The notes under the pieces: model-generated
The model's input: only the letters and a program-made list of their open reading frames with translations
Told to the model about the DNA's origin: nothing
Database searches by the model: none
Shown here: positions 33,002-41,676 of the stretch, piece by piece
Layout of the letters: the number at the start of each line of letters is the position of its first letter
Numbering within the stretch: position 1 is the stretch's first letter
Assembly: GCF_014236655.1 (NCBI RefSeq)
Contig: NZ_JACMYG010000021.1
Span: 40,470-104,469 of the forward strand
Reading direction: 5' to 3'
From: Pseudomonas kielensis
GTDB lineage: Bacteria > Pseudomonadota > Gammaproteobacteria > Pseudomonadales > Pseudomonadaceae
Length of the DNA stretch: 64,000 nucleotides
Position numbers and translations under genes: made by a program

Positions 33002-34453
33002 TCAGACCATCTTGTCGCCAACGTGCAGGATTTTCATGCCGTTGGTGCCGCCGATGGTGTGGTAGCTGTCGCCCTTGGTCAGGATGACCCAGTCGCCTTT
33101 CTCGACCACGCCGCGAGCCAGCAGCTCGTCGATGGCCGCCTGGCTGACTTGCTCAGGTGGCAGGGATGCCGGGTCGAACGGGACGGTATACACGCCACGG
33201 AACATCGCCGCGCGGGCCTGGGTTTCACGGTGCGGGGAGAACGCGTAGATCGGCACCGAGGAACGGATGCGCGACATGATCAACGGCGTGTAGCCACTTT
33301 CGGTGAGGGCGATGATCGCCTTGACGCCCGGGAAGTGGTTGGCGGTGTACATGGCAGCCAGGGCGATGCTCTGGTCGCAGCTTTCGAAGACCTTGCCGAT
33401 GCGGTGGCTGGAGGTCTTGCTGGTCGGGTGCTTTTCGGCGCCGACGCAGATACGCGCCATTGCCTGCACGGCTTCCAGTGGGTACAGGCCGGCAGCACTT
33501 TCCGCCGAGAGCATCACGGCATCGGTGTAGTCGAGCACGGCGTTGGCCACGTCGGACACTTCGGCGCGGGTTGGCATCGGGTTCTGGATCATCGACTCCA
33601 TCATCTGGGTCGCAACGATCACGGCCTTGTTGTGGCGGCGTGCGTGCAGGATGATCTTCTTCTGGATGCCTACCAACTCGGCGTCGCCGATTTCCACGCC
33701 GAGGTCACCACGGGCAACCATCACGGCGTCGGACGCCTTGATCAGGCCGTCGAGGGTTTCGTCGTCGGCCACGGCTTCGGCGCGCTCGATCTTGGCCACC
33801 AGCCAGGCGGTGCCGCCGGCTTCGTCGCGCAATTGACGGGCGTATTCCATGTCGGCCGCGTCACGCGGGAAGGACACGGCAAGGTAGTCGACTTGCATTT
33901 CTGCGGCGAGCTTGATGTCGGCCTTGTCTTTTTCAGTCAGGGCCGGAGCGGTCAGGCCGCCACCGCGACGGTTAATGCCTTTGTGGTCCGACAGCGGGCC
34001 GCCGATGGTCACGGTGCAGTGCAGTTCGGTGGCGGTGGCGGTGTCGACACGCATCACCACGCGGCCGTCATCGAGCAGCAGTTCGTCGCCGACGCCGCAG
34101 TCTTTCACCAGGTCCGGGTAGTCGATGCCGACCACTTGCTGGTTGCCTTCGGTCAGCGGATGGCTGGTGGAGAAGGTGAACTGATCACCGATCTTCAGCT
34201 CGATCTTTTTGTTGGCGAATTTGGCGATACGGATTTTCGGGCCTTGCAGGTCACCCAGCAGGGCGACGAAGCGGCCGTGCTTGGCCGCGAGGTCACGGAC
34301 CAGCTTGGCGCGAGCCTTGTGCTCGTCTGGGGTGCCGTGGGAGAAGTTCAGGCGGGCGACGTCCAGGCCAGCGAGAATCAGCTGTTCGAGAACTTCCGGC
34401 GAGTTACTGGCCGGGCCAAGGGTAGCGACGATTTTGGTACGACGGACGGACAT
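33002..34453 (-). CDS. pykA: Pyruvate kinase (type II, PykA)
   Basis: Last step of glycolysis, transferring phosphate from phosphoenolpyruvate to ADP. The 483-residue protein has the barrel motifs LNFSHGTPDEH, LLGDLQGPKIR and the catalytic stretch KIERAEA..., and MVARGDLGVEI for metal and substrate binding. The C-terminal domain contains KAIIALTESGYT. Length and the neighbouring hydratase, ferredoxin reductase and GGDEF genes match pykA rather than pykF of Pseudomonas. ATG 34453 is preceded by AGGAG. Divergent from the lipoprotein gene at 34610. Confidence 0.95.
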   Translation of the reverse strand: MSVRRTKIVATLGPASNSPEVLEQLILAGLDVARLNFSHGTPDEHKARAKLVRDLAAKHGRFVALLGDLQGPKIRIAKFANKKIELKIGDQFTFSTSHPLTEGNQQVVGIDYPDLVKDCGVGDELLLDDGRVVMRVDTATATELHCTVTIGGPLSDHKGINRRGGGLTAPALTEKDKADIKLAAEMQVDYLAVSFPRDAADMEYARQLRDEAGGTAWLVAKIERAEAVADDETLDGLIKASDAVMVARGDLGVEIGDAELVGIQKKIILHARRHNKAVIVATQMMESMIQNPMPTRAEVSDVANAVLDYTDAVMLSAESAAGLYPLEAVQAMARICVGAEKHPTSKTSSHRIGKVFESCDQSIALAAMYTANHFPGVKAIIALTESGYTPLIMSRIRSSVPIYAFSPHRETQARAAMFRGVYTVPFDPASLPPEQVSQAAIDELLARGVVEKGDWVILTKGDSYHTIGGTNGMKILHVGDKMV

Positions 34454-34609
34454 GCAAAGACTCCTGAGTTCAAGCGCTGAGTGAGGCTACTATGCTCAGA
34501 AGTTGTAGTCATTGTTCGTTTGCACTACTTATTGGATTCTTTATTGAACGCGCCGCACTGAAGATTTTTGCCGCCGGGTCGATACAAAGCCCAAGACAGG
34601 AGAACCCTC

Positions 34610-34981
34610 ATGCGATTCGTGCTTTTAGCTGCCCTGGCCCTGAGTGTCGTGGGCTGTACCCGTTGGTCGATGGACCATCACTTGAACACCGCCTACCGTG
34701 CCTACGACGCCGGCAACTGCGAGCGGGTGATGCTGGAGCTGTCCCAGGTCGATCGCAAAAGTCGGTCGCGGCGCTACATCCAGCCAGAAGTGTCGATGTT
34801 GCGTGGCCAGTGCCTGGAGCGGCAGAAGCTCTATGTCGACGCCGCCCAGACCTACCAGTTCATCATGGCCCAGTACCCGAACAACGAGTACGCCTATCGG
34901 GCCCGTGCGCGGCTGGAAACCTTGCAGTCGCTGGGCTGGTACCCGCCGCACAGCGCCAGAAGCATTCCGGCTGCTTTGTAA
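34610..34981 (+). CDS. Small TPR-like lipoprotein
   Basis: A 123-residue lipoprotein precursor. The signal peptide ends in the lipobox VVGC, so Cys16 should be lipidated. The mature part has helical pairs of the tetratricopeptide kind (AYRAYDAGNCERVMLELSQV, YVDAAQTYQFIMAQYPNNEYAYRARARLETL). This suggests a protein-protein interaction role in the envelope. AGGAG lies 6 bases before the start. No partner can be named from context. Confidence 0.82.
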   Translation: MRFVLLAALALSVVGCTRWSMDHHLNTAYRAYDAGNCERVMLELSQVDRKSRSRRYIQPEVSMLRGQCLERQKLYVDAAQTYQFIMAQYPNNEYAYRARARLETLQSLGWYPPHSARSIPAAL

Positions 34982-35212
34982 TGTCGAGTCTCATTTAACC
35001 ACTGGCCGTGCTTCAGCCTTGAGCTAATCTCCCTGGGAGACGTCTCGGCGGGTCGACGCTGAACGTCGTTGATACCTGAGAGCGGCAGAAGTAGCGCGAG
35101 CGCAAGGCAAGGACGTTCGCACCGCAATCGGGGACAGCGAGCCCGCACTGCCGGCTCGTTGCGAAGCAGTAGTGCGACCCTGCTCAAGGGCCTTGGCAAA
35201 GCGATATTCAGC

Positions 35213-35572
35213 ATGTTCACAGAACGCCGGATCGAGCGGCACCAGTTGCCGTATTTTCTCAAAGTCTTCAACCGTATCACTGACAAACCCATTGGCTACA
35301 TCGGCAATGTCTCGGAAGACGGTTTGATGCTCATCAGCAACTTGCCGATGATGGTGGGCGCGGTTTTTGACCTGCGCCTGAAAATTCCCGCCAGCGATTA
35401 CGTCTCTCAAATCATCGACCTGCGCGCCTGCTGCCAGTGGTGCCATGAAGATGCCACGCCCCATCATTACGATGCCGGATTCATTCTGCTCGATGCTCCG
35501 CCGGAATACGCGCAGTTGGTAGAAGCGTTGAAGCGGTATTTCAGCTTTCAGAGTTTGTCGGCTTCCGCATAA
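35213..35572 (+). CDS. PilZ-domain protein
   Basis: A 119-residue single-domain PilZ protein. Arg5/Arg6/Arg9 (RRIER) and N-V-S34-E-D-G37 correspond to the RxxxR and (D/N)xSxxG motifs that bind c-di-GMP, so it is a probable receptor. ATG 35213 has only a weak ribosome site, but upstream frames encode low-complexity basic residues that do not belong to the domain. A membrane diguanylate cyclase is encoded 4 kb away. The 231-bp stretch before it (34982-35212) shows no gene that I recognise. Confidence 0.82.
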   Translation: MFTERRIERHQLPYFLKVFNRITDKPIGYIGNVSEDGLMLISNLPMMVGAVFDLRLKIPASDYVSQIIDLRACCQWCHEDATPHHYDAGFILLDAPPEYAQLVEALKRYFSFQSLSASA

Positions 35573-35765
35573 TAAAAAGTAACGCAGCCTACCTATCTGG
35601 CTGTTCTTGAGTGACCGCTATGGGTTTTTAGTTTGCTAATAATGGTGCTTGTGCTTATTTCGTTTGGTTTTAAAAAACTGTCAGTTCTGACAGTGGTTGG
35701 TGCGGGCTACTTCAGTTATTTTCTTGATTGCAAATTCAATGATTTGTTAGTCGAGGGGAAAGGTG

Positions 35766-36347
35766 ATGGCACGTTCAGTTCAAATTAAAGTGAAAGTAAA
35801 ACCATGCGGAAAAAAGTGCTGTAAAGAGGGTGCTAAAGAGGAGGAAGACAAGCTGAAGGTGACTCATAGAGAAATTACGCAGTTTGTTCTTGGGGGGGAA
35901 GTCGTCGATGGTTCTTTTCGAGAACAAATTGTAGGTATTCAATCTACTGAAGATTTTTGGGCGGGTGTGCCAATAGATATTTTCAATCACCAGCATTTGC
36001 GCGTTGGTGAGCTGAGGGGTCAAATAAAGTATCAGTACAGATTTTATGAGGGGCGAGTTTATTTTAGGTCGACGGAGTATCACTTGACCAGTCGACCATC
36101 AAATAGGGTATGGAGGAGGGCAAATATTGACTTCAAGCTTTACAGTCGTACTGAAGTGCGAAAGAACTCACCTGACGCAATGGTCATGGATAACAACTGG
36201 CATCTGCTTTTTATGAATGCCGATGTTGATTATGTACCTGGAATCGGTGTGTATGTAAATTTCCGAGTTGAGTATGATGGAACAAATAATGGCGTCGGTG
36301 AACAAGATAGTTGGGGGCAGCAGGTGCGGCTCGTAAACCGAGGCTGA
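35766..36347 (+). CDS. Unrecognised AT-rich orphan gene
   Basis: A 193-residue soluble protein that I do not recognise. The N-terminus is very basic with a cysteine cluster (Cys14, Cys18, Cys19 in CGKKCCKEG). The rest is rich in Tyr, Arg and Asp/Asn, with predicted beta strands (IKYQYRFYEGRVYFRSTEYHL; GIGVYVNFRVEYDG). There is no signal peptide or membrane helix. The ribosome site GGGGAAAGGTG is good; GTG 35763 is an alternative start. Base composition is clearly more AT-rich than the neighbours, with A/T-ending codons, so it is probably recently acquired. No mobility gene, att-like repeat or cognate toxin/immunity partner is visible. Confidence 0.65.
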   Translation: MARSVQIKVKVKPCGKKCCKEGAKEEEDKLKVTHREITQFVLGGEVVDGSFREQIVGIQSTEDFWAGVPIDIFNHQHLRVGELRGQIKYQYRFYEGRVYFRSTEYHLTSRPSNRVWRRANIDFKLYSRTEVRKNSPDAMVMDNNWHLLFMNADVDYVPGIGVYVNFRVEYDGTNNGVGEQDSWGQQVRLVNRG

Positions 36348-36637
36348 TCTTGGTTAGCTTCCCGCTTGGTCAGTTCTGAGGCTGGCGTGGGTTGGCCTCA
36401 TTACTGCAATCGATGCAGATTGCATGATTGTCAATGTTGGCTTGTCACGGTGGTTGCCGGGAGTTGGTTTTCGCTGTGGCGAATCTCGCTCATGGGACGT
36501 AGCGAGTCATCAAGGGTGTATCGATTTATCCGGGTTTATGATGTTTCTCCGAACCTTTGTCGAACGTGAGTTTTATGTTGTTCGTAGGGGTGGTAAATAC
36601 TAACTGGTGATTTCCTTTGGTTGGCATCTGTAGGGAG
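36348..36637. other. AT-rich intergenic remainder of the insert
   Basis: About 290 bp without a convincing gene. A 67-codon plus-strand frame from 36366 has no ribosome site and unlikely composition. Base composition remains low into the 3' third of the DUF58 gene. Confidence 0.5.
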
Positions 36638-37969
36638 TTACAGCGCTCCAGATTTTTTCCAGTTTAAGTACTTGGATGTCAGGCTTGCTCCAAGTTTTTC
36701 AGGTTGGGTGTCAACTACGGGTATGCCTTGTAGCTTGAGTTTTGCATGGGTTGTCATGCGAGTGTGTAGATAGTCCGAAACTGCGCAATAGTCGAGTGCT
36801 TCCTGTAGTGTGTTGACAGGGCGTGCCAATAATTTCTCCAGGATGTTCTCTCTTAAGCTTGTGACCAACACAAGATGCTGTTTTCTTAGGTGATTTATGG
36901 CGAGTGTCAGGTCTTCGTTGTCCTCGTTCCGCAAATTGGTCAGGATAATGACTAGTGTTTGCCGTTTTTCTTTCTTCAATAACTCGAAAGCAGCGGCCTG
37001 ATAGTCGGCGCTACGATTGCAACTCTCCAGGTCATAACTCGCATTTAACAAGGATTTGAGTTGCCCAAGGCCTTTGACAGGGGGGAGATATCGCGGTTGA
37101 TGACTGGCGAAAGTCATCAGACCAACAGCATCGCCCTGACGCAGGGCTATATAGCTGAGCAACAGGCAGGCGTTGAGGGCGTGGTCGAAGTGCGACAGCT
37201 CGCCGTCCTGGCTGCGCATGTGTTGCCCGCAGTCGAGCATGAAGATGATCTGCTGGTCGCGTTCGTCCTGATACTCGCGGGCAATCGGTGTGCGTTGCCG
37301 GGCGGTGGCTTTCCAGTCGATCTGGCGCAGGCTGTCGCCCTCGCGAAACTCCCTTAGCTGGTGGAACTCAAGGCCCTGACCACGTCGCTGGCGCTGGCGC
37401 ACCCCCAGTTGGCTGATCCAGCTGTCGACCGCCAGCAACTGCGCGCCGTACAGGTGAGCGAAATCCGGGTACACCCGGGTGCTGTCGTTGACCTTCAGGT
37501 AGCGCCGCGCGGACCACAAACCGAGGGGGCCGGGCAGGTTGATTTCACACTGCTGAAAACTGAAGTGCCCTCGGCGCAAGGGTCGCAGACGGTAGCTGAA
37601 TTGACTGGTCTGACCCGGCTGCAACTCCAGCGAATGAGGCAGTTGTTCGAAGCTCAGGCCATCGGGAACGTGGTCGAACAGCTCGACGGTCAGAGGTTGT
37701 CGGTAGTCGTGTTGTACGCTGACCTGCACCTCAGCCCAGCGTCCTAGCGCCAGGCTGCCGGACAGTCGACGTTCGATGCTCGGCGAAGGACGACGCAGCA
37801 GATGCGCGGCATCAAGCAACGCCAGGACCAGGAGCGCCAGCAGCAGCGCCCAATTGATTGCCTGCAGGCTTGGCCCCGGATCAATGCCCAAGGCGCGGAG
37901 CGCTCCCTGCACAATACTCAGGCCGAGCAGCGTGGCCAGCCAGATCAGCAACAGGCGCGTGGGCTTCAT
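36638..37969 (-). CDS. DUF58 membrane protein (vWA-like)
   Basis: A 443-residue protein, last gene of the six-gene operon. Two N-terminal membrane helices (about 5-25 and 35-55) precede the DUF58 domain with its signature GDSLRQIDWKATARQR and YQDERDQQIIFMLD. The DCGQHM motif resembles the metal-binding loop of von Willebrand A domains. DUF58 proteins nearly always occur beside MoxR-type ATPases and are thought to be their client or adaptor. The 3' end (about 36638-37000) is more AT-rich than the rest, continuing the composition of the adjacent insert. Confidence 0.88.
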   Translation of the reverse strand: MKPTRLLLIWLATLLGLSIVQGALRALGIDPGPSLQAINWALLLALLVLALLDAAHLLRRPSPSIERRLSGSLALGRWAEVQVSVQHDYRQPLTVELFDHVPDGLSFEQLPHSLELQPGQTSQFSYRLRPLRRGHFSFQQCEINLPGPLGLWSARRYLKVNDSTRVYPDFAHLYGAQLLAVDSWISQLGVRQRQRRGQGLEFHQLREFREGDSLRQIDWKATARQRTPIAREYQDERDQQIIFMLDCGQHMRSQDGELSHFDHALNACLLLSYIALRQGDAVGLMTFASHQPRYLPPVKGLGQLKSLLNASYDLESCNRSADYQAAAFELLKKEKRQTLVIILTNLRNEDNEDLTLAINHLRKQHLVLVTSLRENILEKLLARPVNTLQEALDYCAVSDYLHTRMTTHAKLKLQGIPVVDTQPEKLGASLTSKYLNWKKSGAL

Positions 37970-37985
37970 GATTCAGGGCTCCTGC

Positions 37986-38987
37986 TCACAGTCTGGGCGC
38001 CGGAACCTGGTCGAGCATCTGCCTGAGTACCTGGTCGACGTCGAGGCCCTCGATATCCAACTCCGGGGCAAGCCGCACCCGATGACGCAGGACTGCCAAA
38101 GCACAGGCCTTGAGGTCATCGGGGATGACGAATTCGCCGCCACGCAACAGCGCCCGGGCCCGCGCCACCCGCACCAGGGCAATGGAGGCTCGCGGACCGG
38201 CGCCGAGGGTCAGGCCGGGCCAGGTGCGCGTGGTGCGGGCCAGTCGCACGGCGTAGTCGAGCACCTGCTCATCCAGCGGCAGTTCGCTGGCGATCCGCTG
38301 CAGGGCGAGGACGTCCTTGGCTTGCAGCAGTGTGCGCAATGGCTGCACGTCGAGCATGTCGGCGCGGGTCGAGCGGCTGACCTGGCGCACCATGTCCAGC
38401 TCTTGCTGCATATCCGGGTAATCCATGCGCACTTTGAGCATGAAACGATCGAGCTCGGCTTCCGGCAGCGGGTAAGTGCCTTCCTGTTCGATCGGGTTCT
38501 GGGTGGCCAGGACCATGAACGGTTGGGCGATGGGCAAGGCCCGGCCTTCCAGGGTCACCTGACGCTCCTGCATGGCTTCGAGTAAGGCGGCCTGGGTCTT
38601 GGCCGGTGCCCGGTTGATTTCATCGGCCAGCAGCAGGTGGGTGAACAACGGGCCCTTGCGCAGCTTGAACTGCTCGGTCTGCAGGTCGTAGACCGCATGC
38701 CCGGTGACATCACTGGGCATCAGGTCGGGCGTGAACTGAATACGTGCGAACTCGCCGCCGAAGCAGCGGGCGAGGGCGCGCACCAGCAAGGTCTTGCCCA
38801 GGCCCGGTACGCCTTCGAGCAGCACATGGCCGCCGGCAATCAAGGCACTCAGCACATCGTCGATAACGCTGCCCTGGCCAATCACGACCTTGTTCAGCTC
38901 AAGGCGCACGGCTTGCGCCAGTTGACTGGCCCGGCGCCGTTGCTGGGCGGCATGGGACGGGCTCGGAGGTACGGAAGGTTCGCTCAT
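37986..38987 (-). CDS. MoxR-family AAA+ ATPase
   Basis: A 333-residue AAA+ ATPase of the MoxR group. Walker A GVPGLGKT, Walker B LLADEINRAPAKTQAALLEAM, sensor I ATQNPIEQEGTYPLPEAELDRF and a C-terminal lid are present. MoxR proteins act as chaperones that mature or remodel protein complexes, often with vWA or DUF58 partners. Its ATG overlaps the stop of the DUF4350 gene by 4 bp, and the DUF58 gene follows after 16 bp. The operon's target complex is unknown. Confidence 0.92.
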   Translation of the reverse strand: MSEPSVPPSPSHAAQQRRRASQLAQAVRLELNKVVIGQGSVIDDVLSALIAGGHVLLEGVPGLGKTLLVRALARCFGGEFARIQFTPDLMPSDVTGHAVYDLQTEQFKLRKGPLFTHLLLADEINRAPAKTQAALLEAMQERQVTLEGRALPIAQPFMVLATQNPIEQEGTYPLPEAELDRFMLKVRMDYPDMQQELDMVRQVSRSTRADMLDVQPLRTLLQAKDVLALQRIASELPLDEQVLDYAVRLARTTRTWPGLTLGAGPRASIALVRVARARALLRGGEFVIPDDLKACALAVLRHRVRLAPELDIEGLDVDQVLRQMLDQVPAPRL

Positions 38988-40144
38988 AAGGCATTCCTGA
39001 GGTTCTGCAGGTGGGCCACCTGGCTGCTGAACTCGCTGCTCGACAGCCTTCGTTTACGGGGCGGGCCGAGGGCCTGGGCAATGCTCTCGGGCGAGTGCCC
39101 GGTCAAGCGGGCGAGCACTTGCCACTGTTCGGACGTGTCGAGTTGATCGAGGCCTGGATGACGTTGTCTGGCACGTCGCAGCACATTGTGCTGCAAGCCC
39201 TCTAACAGGCTCTGTTGCCCGGCGCGACGGACGAGAAAATCGGCACTGGCGCGCAGATGTTCCTGTAACTGGCGGCGGGCCTTGGGTGCTGCGGGCTGCA
39301 CCGGACCGTGGCGCCAGCCGGCGTGCCATAGCCCTAAACCGATCAACGCGAGCAGCGCCACCAAGGCCTGGGGGAAATAACGCCACAGCAAGCTCAGCAG
39401 GTTGTCGTGGTCAATGTCGAATAACAGCGTGACGTCGGTGTCGGCGAACAAGTACCACAGCAGCCAGGCGTTGTCGTATTGGCCGATCGCGCTGTTCTTC
39501 CACAATTCGGCATCGGTCACCACGGTGATCGAACCCTCACCCCAGGGCAACTGCATCAGGTGTGTGGCCTTGGCGCTGTTGGCCCAGGCCTGTGCCAGGT
39601 CTTGCGGGTCTTCGAGGTGGAACTGCGGGTCGAAGCCGGCATAGGCCGGTGCCTCTTCGTTTTCCAGATAAAGTTTGGTCAGGTTCGGATAGCGGTCCTT
39701 CGCTGCTTCGGCAGGCACATACTTGAGGTCTTTGCTCATGAACTGCTGCACGTGCACCTGGTCCAGCAGCAGGTCCTGACTGTTGCCGGTCTGCTCATTC
39801 CACAAGGCCTGGGCGACAAACAGCAGGCGCCCGCCATCTCGCGCCCAGTCCAGCACCTGGTCGATCTGGGCCGGGGTCATGTTGGCGCGTTCGCCCAGCA
39901 GCAACAGGCTGTGCTGGCGTGGTTGCAGGGTGGGCAGGCTGTCCAGGCTATTGACGTGATGCACGCTCAAACCTTGCTTGCGCAGAAAGCGTTCGGCTGC
40001 CAGGTAGGGATTGTTCTGGGCTTCGGGGGAGGGACCGTGGTCGATGTTTTCTTGATAGGGCGTGGCGTGCAGGTACAGGTACGTTGCCACTGCACAGAGC
40101 AATGCGCCGATCAGTACGCCGAGAGCTGCCAGACGTCGACTCAT
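38984..40144 (-). CDS. DUF4350 membrane protein
   Basis: A 386-residue protein. An N-terminal helix (about 7-27) is followed by a large extracytoplasmic DUF4350 domain (with LLLLGERANMTPAQIDQVLDWARDGGRLLFVAQ, a GATase-like Rossmannoid segment). A second membrane helix (about 270-290) leads to a cytoplasmic C-terminal tail. The topology suggests a periplasmic sensor or substrate-binding part of the complex encoded by this operon. Overlaps both neighbours by 4 bp. Function not known. Confidence 0.82.
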   Translation of the reverse strand: MSRRLAALGVLIGALLCAVATYLYLHATPYQENIDHGPSPEAQNNPYLAAERFLRKQGLSVHHVNSLDSLPTLQPRQHSLLLLGERANMTPAQIDQVLDWARDGGRLLFVAQALWNEQTGNSQDLLLDQVHVQQFMSKDLKYVPAEAAKDRYPNLTKLYLENEEAPAYAGFDPQFHLEDPQDLAQAWANSAKATHLMQLPWGEGSITVVTDAELWKNSAIGQYDNAWLLWYLFADTDVTLLFDIDHDNLLSLLWRYFPQALVALLALIGLGLWHAGWRHGPVQPAAPKARRQLQEHLRASADFLVRRAGQQSLLEGLQHNVLRRARQRHPGLDQLDTSEQWQVLARLTGHSPESIAQALGPPRKRRLSSSEFSSQVAHLQNLRNAL

Positions 40145-41676
40145 TGCTGGGCTCGCGGGTCAAATAATGCGCGCCAGCCCTGGCAGAGTTGCTGTTGCAG
40201 CGCCGCAGGCGGCACACGATGACCATAGGCGATGTTCTGCCAGTGCAGCGTCAGGCTTTGGCTGTAGTTCTGCAACTCCGGGTCCTGCAACTGCTGGACC
40301 CGCGCCAGGACCTCGGCTTCGGTGTCGGCACTTTTCAGGGGGAGACCGAAGTCGTGCAGCAGGCGACTGAGCAAAGCCCGATAGAGCAGTCCGAGAGCTT
40401 CGCGGGGATGCTCCAGCCACAACGATTCGACCTGGCTGGCGATGTCTTGCGCAAGTGACTCGGGATCGAGATCGAGACCAAACAATTGGGTGGGTGAGGG
40501 CGAAGTACCCGGAGCGTGAAGAGGCTTGCGGCGGCTGACGAAGGTCTGCAGCCAGTCGCGGTAGTGCCAGACCAGCAAGGCAATCGATCCCGCGAGCGCG
40601 GTCCATAGCAGCACCTCGATGACTTGGGCCAGCCCTTTGAAGCGCTGACTGTCGAACAATTCCAAGAGTGCCTTGAGCCATGCCGGGGGCTGAGCGTCTT
40701 CGACTGGATCAGTGGCTTCTTCGCCGAAGCGATAGCGGGTAATCGTCTGCGAATTCTTGAAAGGTGGCGCCTGAAGCAATGCGTTGATGTCACGGCTGGC
40801 GGCCTGGCTGGTCAGGGGCTGCTGGAGCAGGCGCGGGGCGCTTGGGGCGTCAGGCTCGTCGGCATACACCGCCTGCGGCATCGGCAGCCACAGCAGGCCG
40901 AGCACCAGCAGCGCGACGCCCAAGCCGCTGAGGCGCTGGCGCAGGCGGCGAAATTGCAGTTCGATGTCCCAGGCTTCCAGTACGGTCCGGCGGTTCAGGT
41001 ACAGGCTGAATCCGCAGGCGACGTAGACCGGTCCCCAGATGATCAGGACCAGCGCATAGAGGCCGTTGATCAGGTGCTCGAGCCACAGCCAGTCCTGTTC
41101 GCTGGCGTCGATCAGCGTTTGCCAGTCCCAATCCAGTTCGATTTGCATGGGCAGGAACAGGTAGAACAGGGCCATGCAGCCCAACCACAGGCTGGATTCC
41201 AGCAGTGCGCCTAGGAGGGTCAACCAACGCGCGGCCTCGCCATCGCGTTGTTGCAGGACCGCCAGACGTTGCTGGCGTGCCTGCCCGGCGAGACCTTCGA
41301 GCTGAACCACCGGCAGGCAGAAACTCCGGCTCAGGCTCAGGCGGCGCCAGGTCAGGCTGGCGAGCAGTTGCGGTTTGAGTAGTCGCGGCCATTGGCGCAA
41401 TGCCTGTTTCAGGCTGGGCGCCTGGCCGAACAAGGCTTCGGAGAGAAGGTACAACGGCAGGCGTTCGAACGCAGGTTTCAACCACCAGAAGATCAGTAGG
41501 GCGATGCCTGGGGAGTTCCAGAACAGGCCGGTCAGCAGGGCGAATACCGGCAACGTGATCAGTGCCCAGCTGACCATCAACAGTCGTCGGTGACGCTGGC
41601 TGAGCAATACGCCCAGGTCCATGGCCTCCCAACTCGTGCGCGGACGGATGACGACACTGGCCTCATTCAGGCGCAT
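40141..41676 (-). CDS. DUF4129 multi-pass membrane protein
   Basis: A 511-residue inner-membrane protein with several helices in the first half (about 30-60, 160-260), a periplasmic loop, one helix near 365 and a cytoplasmic C-terminal DUF4129 domain (LLHDFGLPLKSADTEAEVLARV). DUF4129 domains are often attached to transglutaminase-like or MoxR-associated membrane proteins. No catalytic triad is visible here, so a scaffold role is likelier. Its start overlaps the SpoIIM-like gene by 14 bp. Confidence 0.8.
   Translation of the reverse strand: MRLNEASVVIRPRTSWEAMDLGVLLSQRHRRLLMVSWALITLPVFALLTGLFWNSPGIALLIFWWLKPAFERLPLYLLSEALFGQAPSLKQALRQWPRLLKPQLLASLTWRRLSLSRSFCLPVVQLEGLAGQARQQRLAVLQQRDGEAARWLTLLGALLESSLWLGCMALFYLFLPMQIELDWDWQTLIDASEQDWLWLEHLINGLYALVLIIWGPVYVACGFSLYLNRRTVLEAWDIELQFRRLRQRLSGLGVALLVLGLLWLPMPQAVYADEPDAPSAPRLLQQPLTSQAASRDINALLQAPPFKNSQTITRYRFGEEATDPVEDAQPPAWLKALLELFDSQRFKGLAQVIEVLLWTALAGSIALLVWHYRDWLQTFVSRRKPLHAPGTSPSPTQLFGLDLDPESLAQDIASQVESLWLEHPREALGLLYRALLSRLLHDFGLPLKSADTEAEVLARVQQLQDPELQNYSQSLTLHWQNIAYGHRVPPAALQQQLCQGWRALFDPRAQQ

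Noticed and set aside
33023..34480. A 485-codon open frame antisense to pykA
   Set aside because: Shadow of pyruvate kinase; no start signal or homology recognised.
34490..34560. TTGTAGT and ACTAC halves upstream of pykA as a possible HexR site
   Set aside because: The halves are about 15 bp apart, whereas HexR sites have about 7-8 bp between half-sites; the match is not credible.
34982..35212. Possible small RNA or leader before the PilZ gene
   Set aside because: GC-rich with some self-complementarity but no clear promoter-terminator pair or known RNA motif.
36366..36569. A 67-codon frame in the AT-rich gap
   Set aside because: No Shine-Dalgarno sequence, Trp/Cys-rich and without coding periodicity; more likely chance.
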